The position numbers were made by a program, and so were the translations under genes. Positions 7,089-14,658 of a stretch of DNA of 64,000 bases are shown here, piece after piece (position 1 is the stretch's first letter; each line of letters starts with the position of its first letter). The DNA is from Paraburkholderia heleia NBRC 101817. GTDB lineage: Bacteria; Pseudomonadota; Gammaproteobacteria; Burkholderiales; Burkholderiaceae. The notes beneath the pieces were generated by a model, which was not told where the DNA came from, did no database searches, and saw only the letters and a program-made list of their open reading frames with translations. The stretch is from positions 1 to 64,000 of the forward strand of contig NZ_BBJH01000039.1 of assembly GCF_000739775.1 (NCBI RefSeq), given 5' to 3'.

Positions 7089-7333
7089 GTCACGGCTCCG
7101 CCGCGTGCCCACTTTCTAGAAGAAAGTGTTTCCTGCCCTAGCACACAAGACACATCGCCACTTTCGTTGACGAAAGTTTTCGTCGGCCTGTATTGCGCAA
7201 TACACGAGCGCACAAGGCATCGAAGCGCTTCGTCGCGCTCCCGCGCGACTATGTCGTCGTTGTTTGCAAAGGCGAGGAGTTCCCCCTCGATAGCGGCTCC
7301 CGCCGCTGGTTGGCACATTTGGCTATGGTTCAT
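7085..7333 (-). CDS. Small hypothetical protein (82 aa) upstream of mobC
   Basis: ATG 7331-7333 overlaps the TGA of the preceding gene by 4 bp, and its own TGA overlaps the mobC ATG in the same way, so it belongs to a tightly coupled operon. I recognise no domain. The segment KTFVNES near residue 55 is encoded by a perfect palindrome and recurs in the 94-aa protein at 4727. The coding sequence may be constrained as much by the operator as by the protein. Confidence 0.6.
   Translation of the reverse strand: MNHSQMCQPAAGAAIEGELLAFANNDDIVARERDEALRCLVRSCIAQYRPTKTFVNESGDVSCVLGQETLSSRKWARGGAVT
7111..7127. promoter_or_regulatory. Palindrome upstream of mobC (proximal)
   Basis: actttct-aga-agaaagt has perfect 7-bp arms, 23 bp upstream of the mobC ATG. 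Its outer half-sites match those of the palindromes at 7160 and 4745, suggesting one regulator. Confidence 0.6.
7160..7177. promoter_or_regulatory. Palindrome upstream of mobC (distal)
   Basis: actttcgt-tg-acgaaagt has perfect 8-bp arms, 72 bp upstream of the mobC ATG and within the 82-aa gene. It is nearly identical to the site at 4745-4762. Confidence 0.65.
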
Positions 7334-7608
7334 GACGCTCCTCGAATCCCCTCGCTGCACCCGGCCAGAAAGCCCAAAATCGCGTCGTAGGCATACGTCA
7401 GCGCCAGTGCGCCGGTTCCAACCGTTGCCATCAGCAACTGATTCCGGACCGGTACGGGATAGGGGATAACAAGTGTCGCCACAAGTACAAACAGCGATAC
7501 GCCGGATAGCAGTAGCAGAGGCCATCTCACGACAGGCCGAATCCAGCGAAGAGCGAGAAACGCGCAGATGGTTACGATCACAATTGCTGCCGAGATGGCT
7601 CTACGCAT
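7330..7608 (-). CDS. Small membrane protein (92 aa)
   Basis: Starting at ATG 7606-7608, the protein has a first hydrophobic segment at residues 5-22, a second at about 29-52 and a third, weaker one near 60-80, so it should be an inner-membrane protein with two or three spans. Its start overlaps the end of the replication-like gene by 8 bp and its stop overlaps the next gene by 4 bp. No family is recognised. The position before mobC suggests a link to transfer or element maintenance, without direct evidence. Confidence 0.65.
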   Translation of the reverse strand: MRRAISAAIVIVTICAFLALRWIRPVVRWPLLLLSGVSLFVLVATLVIPYPVPVRNQLLMATVGTGALALTYAYDAILGFLAGCSEGIRGAS

Positions 7609-8533
7609 GGCTGTTTCCTCGCTTCCGCTGGGTGATCTCTTTGATGGCGTCGAGCGCGGGGCGAGCAATCTGTGGATCGCTGCGGGGACCGTCTTTCGTC
7701 CGCAATTCGGCGATACGCTGCTGCTCGCTTGCTTCACGACGAGCTTTGACGCGCACGGCTCCGAGCGGAACGAAACTTCCGTCATGAAGCTTTCTCAGAA
7801 CTGCACGAAACCATCTGAGCGGCGTGGTCCGAATCGCCCTAGTCTCGATGGCATCCGCCAGTTCGTCGAGCAACTCCTGCGCTCTACAGGCCTCCGTGCT
7901 CGCGAGAGTCTCGAGAAGACCCAGGATCGCAGCTCGTTCGCTCGGTGGTAGCTGCGGAGGAAAGATCAAGTCGCGGGCGCCGCATGGCTCGATGTTTTCG
8001 GGCTTTCGTAGCCTTCTCTCACAACCACGCACAACGTCGTTCGACGAGGTGGTTGTAGTGGTGGTGTTAACTGACTTTGGTATGTCTTGGCTTGGTAAAC
8101 CTTTATGGCCGCTTCCACCGGCGCCGGCTGAGCCGTACGCGGGTCCGCCGGAGGCGGAAACGCCGGAGCCGGAAAATCCGGCTACGGAGTTCGCCGTAGG
8201 CGCAACGAGAGGCTCCGGGTTGAACTCGATATTCCATATCCACTTTCCTCCCGCCCCCTGCCGCTTTTCGCGGATCAGATAGCCGGCAGCTTCCAGTTCC
8301 CCCGCCATCCGCTGCCAACGATCCTTACGGACCTGCAACCGAATTCGAAGCGCTTGCACGCTAACCTGCCAACCAGCCGGCTTCACGGCAAGCCACGCAG
8401 CGACTGCTCGGCTGTCGAGTGCTAGGCGGTCATCCTCCAACAACGCTTCGGGAACTGATCCCCATCGGGTTCTGTGGGTTACGCGAACCACTCCGCCCGC
8501 ATGGTGAGGAAATGCCGATCGATCTCGGACCAT
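7601..8533 (-). CDS. Replication-initiator-like or helix-turn-helix protein
   Basis: The 310-residue protein has an N-terminal winged-helix-like region (residues 10-85). There, SRAVAAWLAVKP and a following QALRIRLQVRKDRWQRMAG resemble phage replication O/DnaD-type and Rep-like HTH domains. A low-complexity linker rich in Gly, Ser and Thr spans about 100-155, followed by a helical C-terminal domain. ATG 8533 lies 11 nt after the previous stop; a GTG at 8572 in the same frame is less likely because it overlaps the upstream gene. It probably serves DNA replication or partition of the excised element, but a transcriptional role is not excluded. Confidence 0.55.
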   Translation of the reverse strand: MVRDRSAFPHHAGGVVRVTHRTRWGSVPEALLEDDRLALDSRAVAAWLAVKPAGWQVSVQALRIRLQVRKDRWQRMAGELEAAGYLIREKRQGAGGKWIWNIEFNPEPLVAPTANSVAGFSGSGVSASGGPAYGSAGAGGSGHKGLPSQDIPKSVNTTTTTTSSNDVVRGCERRLRKPENIEPCGARDLIFPPQLPPSERAAILGLLETLASTEACRAQELLDELADAIETRAIRTTPLRWFRAVLRKLHDGSFVPLGAVRVKARREASEQQRIAELRTKDGPRSDPQIARPALDAIKEITQRKRGNSHA

Positions 8534-8544
8534 CGCAGATGACG

Positions 8545-8772
8545 TCACAGCGAGAACCCTTGTTCGAGACACCGTTGCTGAAGGAGCGCGACGTTGATCA
8601 GGCTGTACTTCCCTACACTTACCGTCGGCAGATAACCCTTGTTGCAGAACCCGACGATAACGCCGACCGGTAGGCCGATCGCCGCGGCGAAGGCCTCGCG
8701 CGACATCATCGGAACCGGTGGAAGCACCGGAAGGCTCGGCGCGCTCTTTGCCGCTTCGGTTATTGACGCCAT
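8545..8772 (-). CDS. Excisionase-like small DNA-binding protein (75 aa)
   Basis: ATG 8770-8772 follows a perfect aaggag site. After a proline-rich leader of about 20 residues comes a MerR/AlpA-like helix-turn-helix, SREAFAAAIGLPVGVIVGF, then a short wing (YLPTVSVGKYSL). This size and fold fit the excisionase or AlpA-type regulators of integrated elements. It is the first gene of the leftward operon and is transcribed divergently from the regulator-integrase pair, across the operator at 8801-8817. It could instead be a Cro-like repressor. Confidence 0.55.
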   Translation of the reverse strand: MASITEAAKSAPSLPVLPPVPMMSREAFAAAIGLPVGVIVGFCNKGYLPTVSVGKYSLINVALLQQRCLEQGFSL

Positions 8773-8800
8773 AATCGCTCCTTGGAGAATCACCAGTGAT

Positions 8801-8817
8801 AGTGGTAAATTACCACT
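8801..8817. promoter_or_regulatory. Operator palindrome in the divergent control region
   Basis: agtggtaa-a-ttaccact is a perfect palindrome with 8-bp arms in the 87-bp region between the leftward operon and the rightward regulator-integrase unit. Partial agtgat copies flank it at 8795-8800 and 8821-8826, so several binding sites are likely. Confidence 0.75.
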
Positions 8818-8859
8818 GTTAGTGATTTATAGTCACGGAACGATTTCTTGTCAACGGTC

Positions 8860-9555
8860 ATGCACATGCACCCCATAGCCACGCGAATGAAGGCGATCAT
8901 TGAAGCCGAGACGGACAACCGGCGACGCTACAAGGAGCTGGAGGAAATCTCGAATGTCCATCCAGATACTTGGAAGTCGTTTTGGTACGGTAAGCAGCGC
9001 CCGACCGCAGAGATGATTGAGGCCATAAGCCAAAGATGGCCGCAGTACGCCTTCTGGCTCGTAACAGGCATCACCGATCCCGAACGGAACCACATAGCGC
9101 CGGCAACGGCTGCAAGCGGGTACCCGGTTATGCGCGGGGTGGAACAGCCTTGGGCGACACGAGAATTTCGCTATCTGATCGCAGCGCGCAACAGTGAACC
9201 GACCGACGACGATCAACGAGCGTTGCGTCGGCGACAAATCCAAGACGCGGCTCTTCAAGCCATGGAGAAAGTGATATCGCCGGCAGCGAACGTTTCGTAC
9301 GAAAAGGCGATGCGCGTACTCGGCGAATCCGGCCGGCATGATTTCTATCCGCTGGCCCTGGATCCCGAATATCTATCGATCCGTAAGGCCCGACGGGACG
9401 CCGAGGATCAATTACGGAAGGACGGCTTCGGTTGGTTCGATAACGTTCTCTCGTCCGTGAAGATCGACAAGCGGTTGCTCCAAAACCCTAAGGCGTTGCT
9501 CAGCAAGGTCTTCGGCGCGTTATTCGCTCGACAAGATGACCATCAAGAAGACTAA
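8860..9555 (+). CDS. Element regulator with N-terminal helix-turn-helix (231 aa)
   Basis: The N-terminal 60 residues contain RRRYKELEEISNVHPDTWKS and KQRPTAEMIEAISQRWP, a layout resembling phage repressor or Cro helix-turn-helix domains. The rest is charged and helical without a recognised domain. The start is unsure: TTG 8848, ATG 8860 or ATG 8866; I list 8860. The gene reads away from the 8801 operator and overlaps the integrase start by 20 bp, so it likely controls excision and transfer and couples integrase synthesis to its own. Confidence 0.65.
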   Translation: MHMHPIATRMKAIIEAETDNRRRYKELEEISNVHPDTWKSFWYGKQRPTAEMIEAISQRWPQYAFWLVTGITDPERNHIAPATAASGYPVMRGVEQPWATREFRYLIAARNSEPTDDDQRALRRRQIQDAALQAMEKVISPAANVSYEKAMRVLGESGRHDFYPLALDPEYLSIRKARRDAEDQLRKDGFGWFDNVLSSVKIDKRLLQNPKALLSKVFGALFARQDDHQED

Positions 9556-10705
9556 GAGCGGCTGGCTCGTTGATATCCAGCCTGGGGGCCGCGGAGGGAA
9601 GCGCTACCGGAAAACGCTCAAGACGCAAGCCGAAGCGAAAGCGTACGAAGCATGGCTCACGGCGAAGGTTGCTCAAGCGCCCGAGTGGGTGCCTGCACCC
9701 AGAGACTCGCGGCGACTGTCGGAGCTCATCGAGCTATGGAATCTCCATCATGGAATGCAGTTGCGGCACACCCGCACGTATCCGACGCTCCAGCGCGTCT
9801 GCATTGCGCTAGGCAACCCGTTGGCGACAGCATTTAGCGCAGACGACTTCGCGTCTTATAGGGCGTCGCGGATCGCCGAGGGCGTAACGGCCAACACGGT
9901 CAATCGTGAGCACGCGTATTTGCGAGCCGTCTTCAACGAGCTCGCTCGTCTCGGTCATTGGCAGGGAGCAAACCCGCTCGCACGCCTCCGCCAATTTCGG
10001 ATAGCCGAACGGGAGCTGTCCTTTCTCACATCGGATCAAATCGAGGCGTTGCTGGTCGCCCTCGGTCGGCGGAAAAGACAAGATGCGCTGCTGATTACCA
10101 AGCTGTGCTTGGCGACAGGAGCGCGTTGGAGCGAAGCCGAGTGCCTCCGAGTGCAGCAGTTGCGCGGGAATGCCGTTCACTTCACGCAAACGAAGACCGA
10201 CAAAAATCGCTCAGTGCCGATCGACCCTGCACTAGCCGAAGAAATACTCGCGTTTCGGGCATCGAAGTCAAAAGTCATAGGCGACCGCATTTTTGAAAAT
10301 TCTGCGGGCGCCTTCCGCATGGGCGTACGCGATGCGTGCATTGAACTGCCGGAGGGGCAACTCACTCACGTACTCCGTCACACCTTCGCGAGCCACTTCA
10401 TGATGAATGGTGGCAACATTTTGACGTTGCAGCGCATCCTCGGGCACTCTAGCCTACAAATGACGATGCGTTACTCACACTTGGCACCAGATCACTTAAA
10501 GGAGGCTACCCGGCTCAACCCCCTTGTCTCGCTATCGAATCGGGAGAGCGTCCGGACTCCGAATTCGACCACGCATCAAAACACTGACGGCTTTGAAACT
10601 CGCGACGTCACTCAATTGGAAAGACCCGATCAGGTCAACGAACATTGCGAACACGCGCCTGTTCGCGCTGACGTAAGCGCTGACGGACCTGCACATACAA
10701 GTTAG
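9536..10705 (+). CDS. int: Tyrosine recombinase/integrase of the element (389 aa)
   Basis: All parts of a phage-type integrase are present: an arm-binding domain (residues 1-45), a core-binding domain (about 60-145) and a catalytic domain with Arg197 (ATGARW), His278 and Arg281 (HVLRH), His304 (GHSS) and Tyr313 (MRYSH). It should integrate the element into tRNA-Thr and, with the excisionase-like protein, excise it. The gene begins inside the end of the regulator gene with no ribosome-binding site, so it depends on translational coupling. Its last 71 bp overlap the end of ietS on the other strand, so the C-terminal tail may have been rewritten when cargo was acquired. It lies mid-element rather than beside an att site, which is unusual. 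Confidence 0.92.
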   Translation: MTIKKTKSGWLVDIQPGGRGGKRYRKTLKTQAEAKAYEAWLTAKVAQAPEWVPAPRDSRRLSELIELWNLHHGMQLRHTRTYPTLQRVCIALGNPLATAFSADDFASYRASRIAEGVTANTVNREHAYLRAVFNELARLGHWQGANPLARLRQFRIAERELSFLTSDQIEALLVALGRRKRQDALLITKLCLATGARWSEAECLRVQQLRGNAVHFTQTKTDKNRSVPIDPALAEEILAFRASKSKVIGDRIFENSAGAFRMGVRDACIELPEGQLTHVLRHTFASHFMMNGGNILTLQRILGHSSLQMTMRYSHLAPDHLKEATRLNPLVSLSNRESVRTPNSTTHQNTDGFETRDVTQLERPDQVNEHCEHAPVRADVSADGPAHTS

Positions 10706-12932
10706 CGTCTGCGTTTTCGAGGTCACGAAACGTTACCGCCATAGAGTAAGGCTCCGGAATATCCGGTCGGGGATTCCATGGCTCATCCTTTCTTGTGACG
10801 ACGATGAACAATCGCCTATCCTTGGATACTTTATACGTCCATGTTGCACACTGTAACGTGCCCTTTGATCGGGTGGTCGCATTGATATTGGCAAACGCTG
10901 ACTCAGCCAGTTTTCGCGCGGCTGCTACGCGATTCGTGTTGAACCAGCCACTAACCTGCTCAAGGCTTTCAGCCTCAACTACGTTAAAACTGAGTTTTGA
11001 AGATCGGTAGCCAATTCTGGTCGTCTTCACCGTCGGGCTGTATGCCAACGCGACCGAAATCTCTCGTGCTCTCTTGCGCCCCTGCCAAAATTCATCCGGC
11101 AACAACAGCTCGTAAAAATGATGATGATCTGTGGCGATAGCGTCCTCTGCAACCAAAGTAACGGCATCGTCATCAGATTCGAATAGGTGTCGAGTCACTA
11201 CGCGGCCGAATCCGCCAAGGCCGAGCTTCAACTCGTTATCTTCGGCGAGGAGAGTCTCAATCTCTCCAGGAACTCGAGCATGCGCACCAAGTATAGCCCT
11301 CACCATATTCGCAGAAGCGTCTGGCAAAAAACGCAGCACTGTTGCCGCAAGATGCGCTACTTGTGGCGCAGCGAAGCTGGTGCCCGGAGCATCATCGAAA
11401 AGTCTGCCATTGGCAAAATCTCGTGAGGTTGAAACCACGCCAAGACGTTGACCTGCGAAACCGTTGCGAAGGTGATGCCTCGCCACGTTTCCGCCAAACG
11501 CGACGAAGTCCGGCTTGACAGCTCCGGCGACCGAAGGGCCACTTCGCGTGAAAGGGCTCGGCTGGTTGCGTCTTGCTATGGGGGTGGTCTCGATTCTTTC
11601 CGGGAATCGCTGAGCTTGATGATCCAACTCAAATTCGGCTAGTCCCCCGACGGTCAGGGAGTTTATTGAAGTCGCGGGATCAAGCAGGCGAAATTCACTA
11701 CCCGACAAATATCCGGGATATGTCTGCAATGCATCGTCCGGTATTTCGTCGGTGAGAAGATTGCCAGTAGGTACAACAAACAGGATATTCAGTTCGCGGC
11801 TCAATCGATCTAGCGTGTACGCCAAGCCCCGGACATGCCTCCCGTCGTACACTTTATTCGCGTCGCCATATGCAAGACAAAAGATCTTGCAGCCATACTG
11901 TTCGCGAAAATACCGAACAGCATCCTCAACTGCCTTCTCAACGAAGTGGGTTTGATCTTGGCCATCATTGCTGAATACCTTTCCCGCAAAGAGTCGCAAC
12001 TGCGGTGCAAAGCGATCTGGCAGCAGATCAGTCATCGAACCATACAAGGCGAGACCAGCAACACGAGTACCATGCCCATCCTCGTCCGCTGCTGGCTCGC
12101 CCGGCTCTATAAAGTTGCCCGTTTCCCCAATCGCAGGCGCCAACAATGGATGGGCCGCCGCAATTCCCGTATCCAAAACGCATACGCCCGGAGCGTCATC
12201 CGGTACAGGGTCGAGATCGGGCAAATCGTTGATGTCCAGCTGCAGCGACTGCAGCTCAAGTCGGAAACTCGGCGGCAAGTCAACTAGCCGCACATCCCGA
12301 TAGCGCAACAAGACGTCTACCTGCGTTGCAGACGCTCGGAGCTTGAACATGAGCAGGCTTTCTTTATCGAGCCGATCTAGCGTCTCGATCTGTTCTGCTC
12401 GCAGTAATTCCTCAAACGCGCGGACCAAACGTACTCGCTCGTCGTTACGCTCGATCGGCCAGAGCTCGACGTCCACAATCGACGAATTTTCATCGGGCAA
12501 CCCAAGCTGTGCTAACGCAGGCCCCGTTCGGTCAGCCGGCGTCCAGGAATCAAACCCCCTAATGGCGAGCAGTAGGTTGGCGTACGTAACATTGCCATCA
12601 CGAGCCAGCACGGTAAGTCGTTGGTCCACCACCGCGAGCGCGTCTTCGGTGCTGAACAGCAGCGCGACCGAACGCCCCTCTTGGCTTACAACAGTGAGCC
12701 CGGGAATTACCTCCAAGTCGTCCGGTCGAAACCCCTCAAGAACATCGATACGCAAGAGCCTACGCTCGTCGAAACCTGGCTCCGCTGGAGCCTCAGTCAC
12801 GACGGTTAGACTGCGCTGTAACTGAACGCCGTGCTGCCTTACGTCGCTTGGCTTCGGAAAGCCAGGAAATCGATTTTTTTTCCTTAAGGTTACCGGCTCA
12901 TCCCGTACTACGCGCAGATGCTCATATGGCAT
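10635..12932 (-). CDS. ietS: IetS-type subtilisin-like serine protease
   Basis: The 765-residue protein has an N-terminal region of about 245 residues, then an S8 peptidase domain with the triad Asp254 (CVLDTG), His287 (GHGTRVAG) and Ser519 (GTSFAAPQ). Asn391 in PTGN is the likely oxyanion residue. There is no signal peptide, so it acts in the cytoplasm. The gene follows an AAA+ ATPase gene by 56 bp. This pair is IetAS: on an Agrobacterium Ti plasmid the protease was described as the toxin and the ATPase as its antidote, and the same pair was later reported as an anti-phage system. The assignment is from architecture and order, not from alignment. Confidence 0.8.
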   Translation of the reverse strand: MPYEHLRVVRDEPVTLRKKNRFPGFPKPSDVRQHGVQLQRSLTVVTEAPAEPGFDERRLLRIDVLEGFRPDDLEVIPGLTVVSQEGRSVALLFSTEDALAVVDQRLTVLARDGNVTYANLLLAIRGFDSWTPADRTGPALAQLGLPDENSSIVDVELWPIERNDERVRLVRAFEELLRAEQIETLDRLDKESLLMFKLRASATQVDVLLRYRDVRLVDLPPSFRLELQSLQLDINDLPDLDPVPDDAPGVCVLDTGIAAAHPLLAPAIGETGNFIEPGEPAADEDGHGTRVAGLALYGSMTDLLPDRFAPQLRLFAGKVFSNDGQDQTHFVEKAVEDAVRYFREQYGCKIFCLAYGDANKVYDGRHVRGLAYTLDRLSRELNILFVVPTGNLLTDEIPDDALQTYPGYLSGSEFRLLDPATSINSLTVGGLAEFELDHQAQRFPERIETTPIARRNQPSPFTRSGPSVAGAVKPDFVAFGGNVARHHLRNGFAGQRLGVVSTSRDFANGRLFDDAPGTSFAAPQVAHLAATVLRFLPDASANMVRAILGAHARVPGEIETLLAEDNELKLGLGGFGRVVTRHLFESDDDAVTLVAEDAIATDHHHFYELLLPDEFWQGRKRAREISVALAYSPTVKTTRIGYRSSKLSFNVVEAESLEQVSGWFNTNRVAAARKLAESAFANINATTRSKGTLQCATWTYKVSKDRRLFIVVTRKDEPWNPRPDIPEPYSMAVTFRDLENADANLYVQVRQRLRQREQARVRNVR

Positions 12933-12988
12933 TTGGCCCCCGCGGTTCTATATGTTTGATGGTCTCCGCGTAAGAATGCGCAAAAAAG

Positions 12989-13993
12989 CTACTTTGTGCA
13001 ACTTTTGCCGGTGGTGCGTCGTCTGTGCTCACGAGCGACCGCAGAATCGAGGTGCGTGGTCTCCAAGAACTCTCGACCCTGAAGGACCATTTCTTTTATC
13101 GCCCGACGCAAAACGCGCTCGATATCCGCGTGAGACATACCCTTGAACCGAGAAGACACTGCAACGTCAGACGGCTCGAAGTTCCTCCGGACGCCACGTA
13201 GCTTGTTCTGCAACAGCGCCTTTATCTGCACGGCATCTGGGTTAGCAAATTGGACAGTCTCATCGAAACGTCTCCAAATTGCCGAATCGAGTAGATTCTC
13301 GTGATTTGTCGCCGCTATAAGCACGCTCTTACCGCGATACTCATCGATCATTTGGAGCACTGCATTAACCACGCGGCGCAGTTCTCCATGCTCTCCGGAG
13401 TCGCCCCTATCTTTGGCCAACGCGTCAAATTCGTCGAAGAGGGCCACGACCGGACGCCCCTCCACAAAGTCGAATACCTTTCGAAGATTGGCGGCCGTCT
13501 CTCCGAGGTACGACGAGATAACTGCATCCAGACGAATAATCGCCAGCGGCAAATCAAGTTCCGTCGCAATTATTTCCGCCGTGAGAGTTTTGCCGCATCC
13601 CGGCGGACCGAAGAATAGTAGCTTCCGTGCAGGCTCCAACCCGTAGGTCGTCAGTGCGCCTTCGCGGTTGTGCTCAAGCAGGATGTGCTCGATAGCCGAA
13701 CGAACGTCAGCGCTAACCACCAAGTCGGTCAGTTCACGCGTCGGCTGCCGAATGTCGATCAAGTCAACCCCGCGCTCCTTGTCCGAAGGAACCGACTTCT
13801 TGAGATTGACGACCGAAAGCGATGAAGCGGACGAAGGACGCCCATAGAGAACTTTTTCGAGATCGTTGGCAAGCAAATGATGCTGCTTCCCTCTTTCCTC
13901 GGCGATAACTGCCTCGGACGCCCGGCGAAAAGCTTCGTGGTCGCCCTCGACACCCGCGCGTACCAATTGTCGTAGAAGTTTTCCGTTCGCCAT
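12989..13993 (-). CDS. ietA: IetA-type AAA+ ATPase
   Basis: The 334-residue protein has one AAA+ module: Walker A GPPGCGKT (129-136), Walker B VVALFDEFD (182-190), sensor 1 ATN (228-230) and an arginine-finger RRFD (241-244). The first 95 residues are a helical N-domain. In IetAS systems this ATPase is thought to control the partner protease or remodel its substrates. ATG 13993 follows taggggta and is preferred to the GTG at 14017. It precedes ietS in one transcript, at the right end of the element where cargo usually sits. Confidence 0.8.
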   Translation of the reverse strand: MANGKLLRQLVRAGVEGDHEAFRRASEAVIAEERGKQHHLLANDLEKVLYGRPSSASSLSVVNLKKSVPSDKERGVDLIDIRQPTRELTDLVVSADVRSAIEHILLEHNREGALTTYGLEPARKLLFFGPPGCGKTLTAEIIATELDLPLAIIRLDAVISSYLGETAANLRKVFDFVEGRPVVALFDEFDALAKDRGDSGEHGELRRVVNAVLQMIDEYRGKSVLIAATNHENLLDSAIWRRFDETVQFANPDAVQIKALLQNKLRGVRRNFEPSDVAVSSRFKGMSHADIERVLRRAIKEMVLQGREFLETTHLDSAVAREHRRRTTGKSCTK

Positions 13994-14017
13994 GGTCGAT
14001 ACCCCTACCCTCGTCAC

Positions 14018-14060
14018 TGCCGAAGGAATACTATATGTGTATACGTACAGTATAAAGAAA
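14018..14060 (-). promoter_or_regulatory. AT-rich promoter region of ietAS
   Basis: Upstream of ietA the DNA turns AT-rich and contains tatac-gtaca-gtata (14040-14054), an inverted repeat, plus TATACT and TATAGT sequences usable as -10 boxes on the minus strand. No convincing -35 box is visible, so start site and regulation are open. Confidence 0.35.
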
Positions 14061-14412
14061 GCTGCCGACTAAAGCGACAGAGGCGCAGCATACAGAATTG
14101 CCAAAATTCCGTCTTCTTCTCGAAGAACGACTCGGTGACATCACCTGACGAGCATGGCATGCCTAGCATCGTCCAATTGCACATCGAATCTTCTTGAACG
14201 CTATCGGCTGCTCCCCCCCACCACGAGGCCGAACTCTAGGCTGTTTCTGCTTCGCTGCCTGCCAATGCCTAAAGTTCGTTTTGCAGACTCGTCCAGAACC
14301 GTGCCGTGCTCACCCCTGCGCATTCAAGTCGTAGCCGGGTCGGGCTAACGCCTCTCAGGCCATTAAGCACTCGCGAAAGCGCGGGACGGTCGGAGTCTTT
14401 CAGCTGCTTCCG
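14061..14412. other. No gene seen (about 350 bp)
   Basis: Only short frames without coding character or ribosome-binding sites occur here. The stretch lies between the ietAS promoter region and a broken antitoxin fragment and may be decayed element sequence. Confidence 0.5.
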
Positions 14413-14481
14413 CTATACCGAGACCGAGAGGTACACGGTCTCGCGCAGAATTTCACCCGGATGCGGATGATGTTTCATCAT
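14413..14481 (-). pseudogene. HigA-type antitoxin remnant
   Basis: On the minus strand ATG 14479-14481 opens MMKHHPHPGEILRETVYLS and then reaches a stop after 22 codons. HPGEILRE is the characteristic beginning of HigA antitoxins (HTH addiction modules of about 100 residues). The rest of the gene, including the helix-turn-helix, is absent, and no HigB toxin gene is found on either side. It is likely the tail of a former toxin-antitoxin locus near the right end. Confidence 0.6.
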
Positions 14482-14496
14482 GGCGTGCCCTCTCGC

Positions 14497-14525
14497 CGTT
14501 GACGATCCGTTGACAGTCCGCTGAT
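14497..14525 (+). other. Paired CGTTGAC repeats inside the right end (possible arm-type sites)
   Basis: CGTTGAC at 14497 and 14508, then CTGAT after 6 bp, with the same spacing as at 1789-1817. It lies 40 bp inside the right attachment site. Confidence 0.45.
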
Positions 14526-14530
14526 GTGGC

Positions 14531-14556
14531 AAGGGCCTAGCCGAAGCTAAGCCCTT
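14531..14556. terminator. Hairpin 8 bp downstream of tRNA-Thr
   Basis: Arms 14531-14541 and 14546-14556 pair at 10 of 11 positions around a cgaa loop. On the plus strand gttttaa follows, so it is a better terminator for rightward transcription. On the minus strand it directly follows the tRNA 3' end but without a T-run. Confidence 0.5.
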
Positions 14557-14564
14557 GTTTTAAC

Positions 14565-14640
<76 letters not shown>

Positions 14641-14658
14641 GTAGCCCGCTATTCTACT

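Noticed and set aside
14154-14348. A 64-aa plus-strand ORF near the right end of the element
   Set aside because: No ribosome-binding site, no similarity to any protein type I know, and composition like random sequence.
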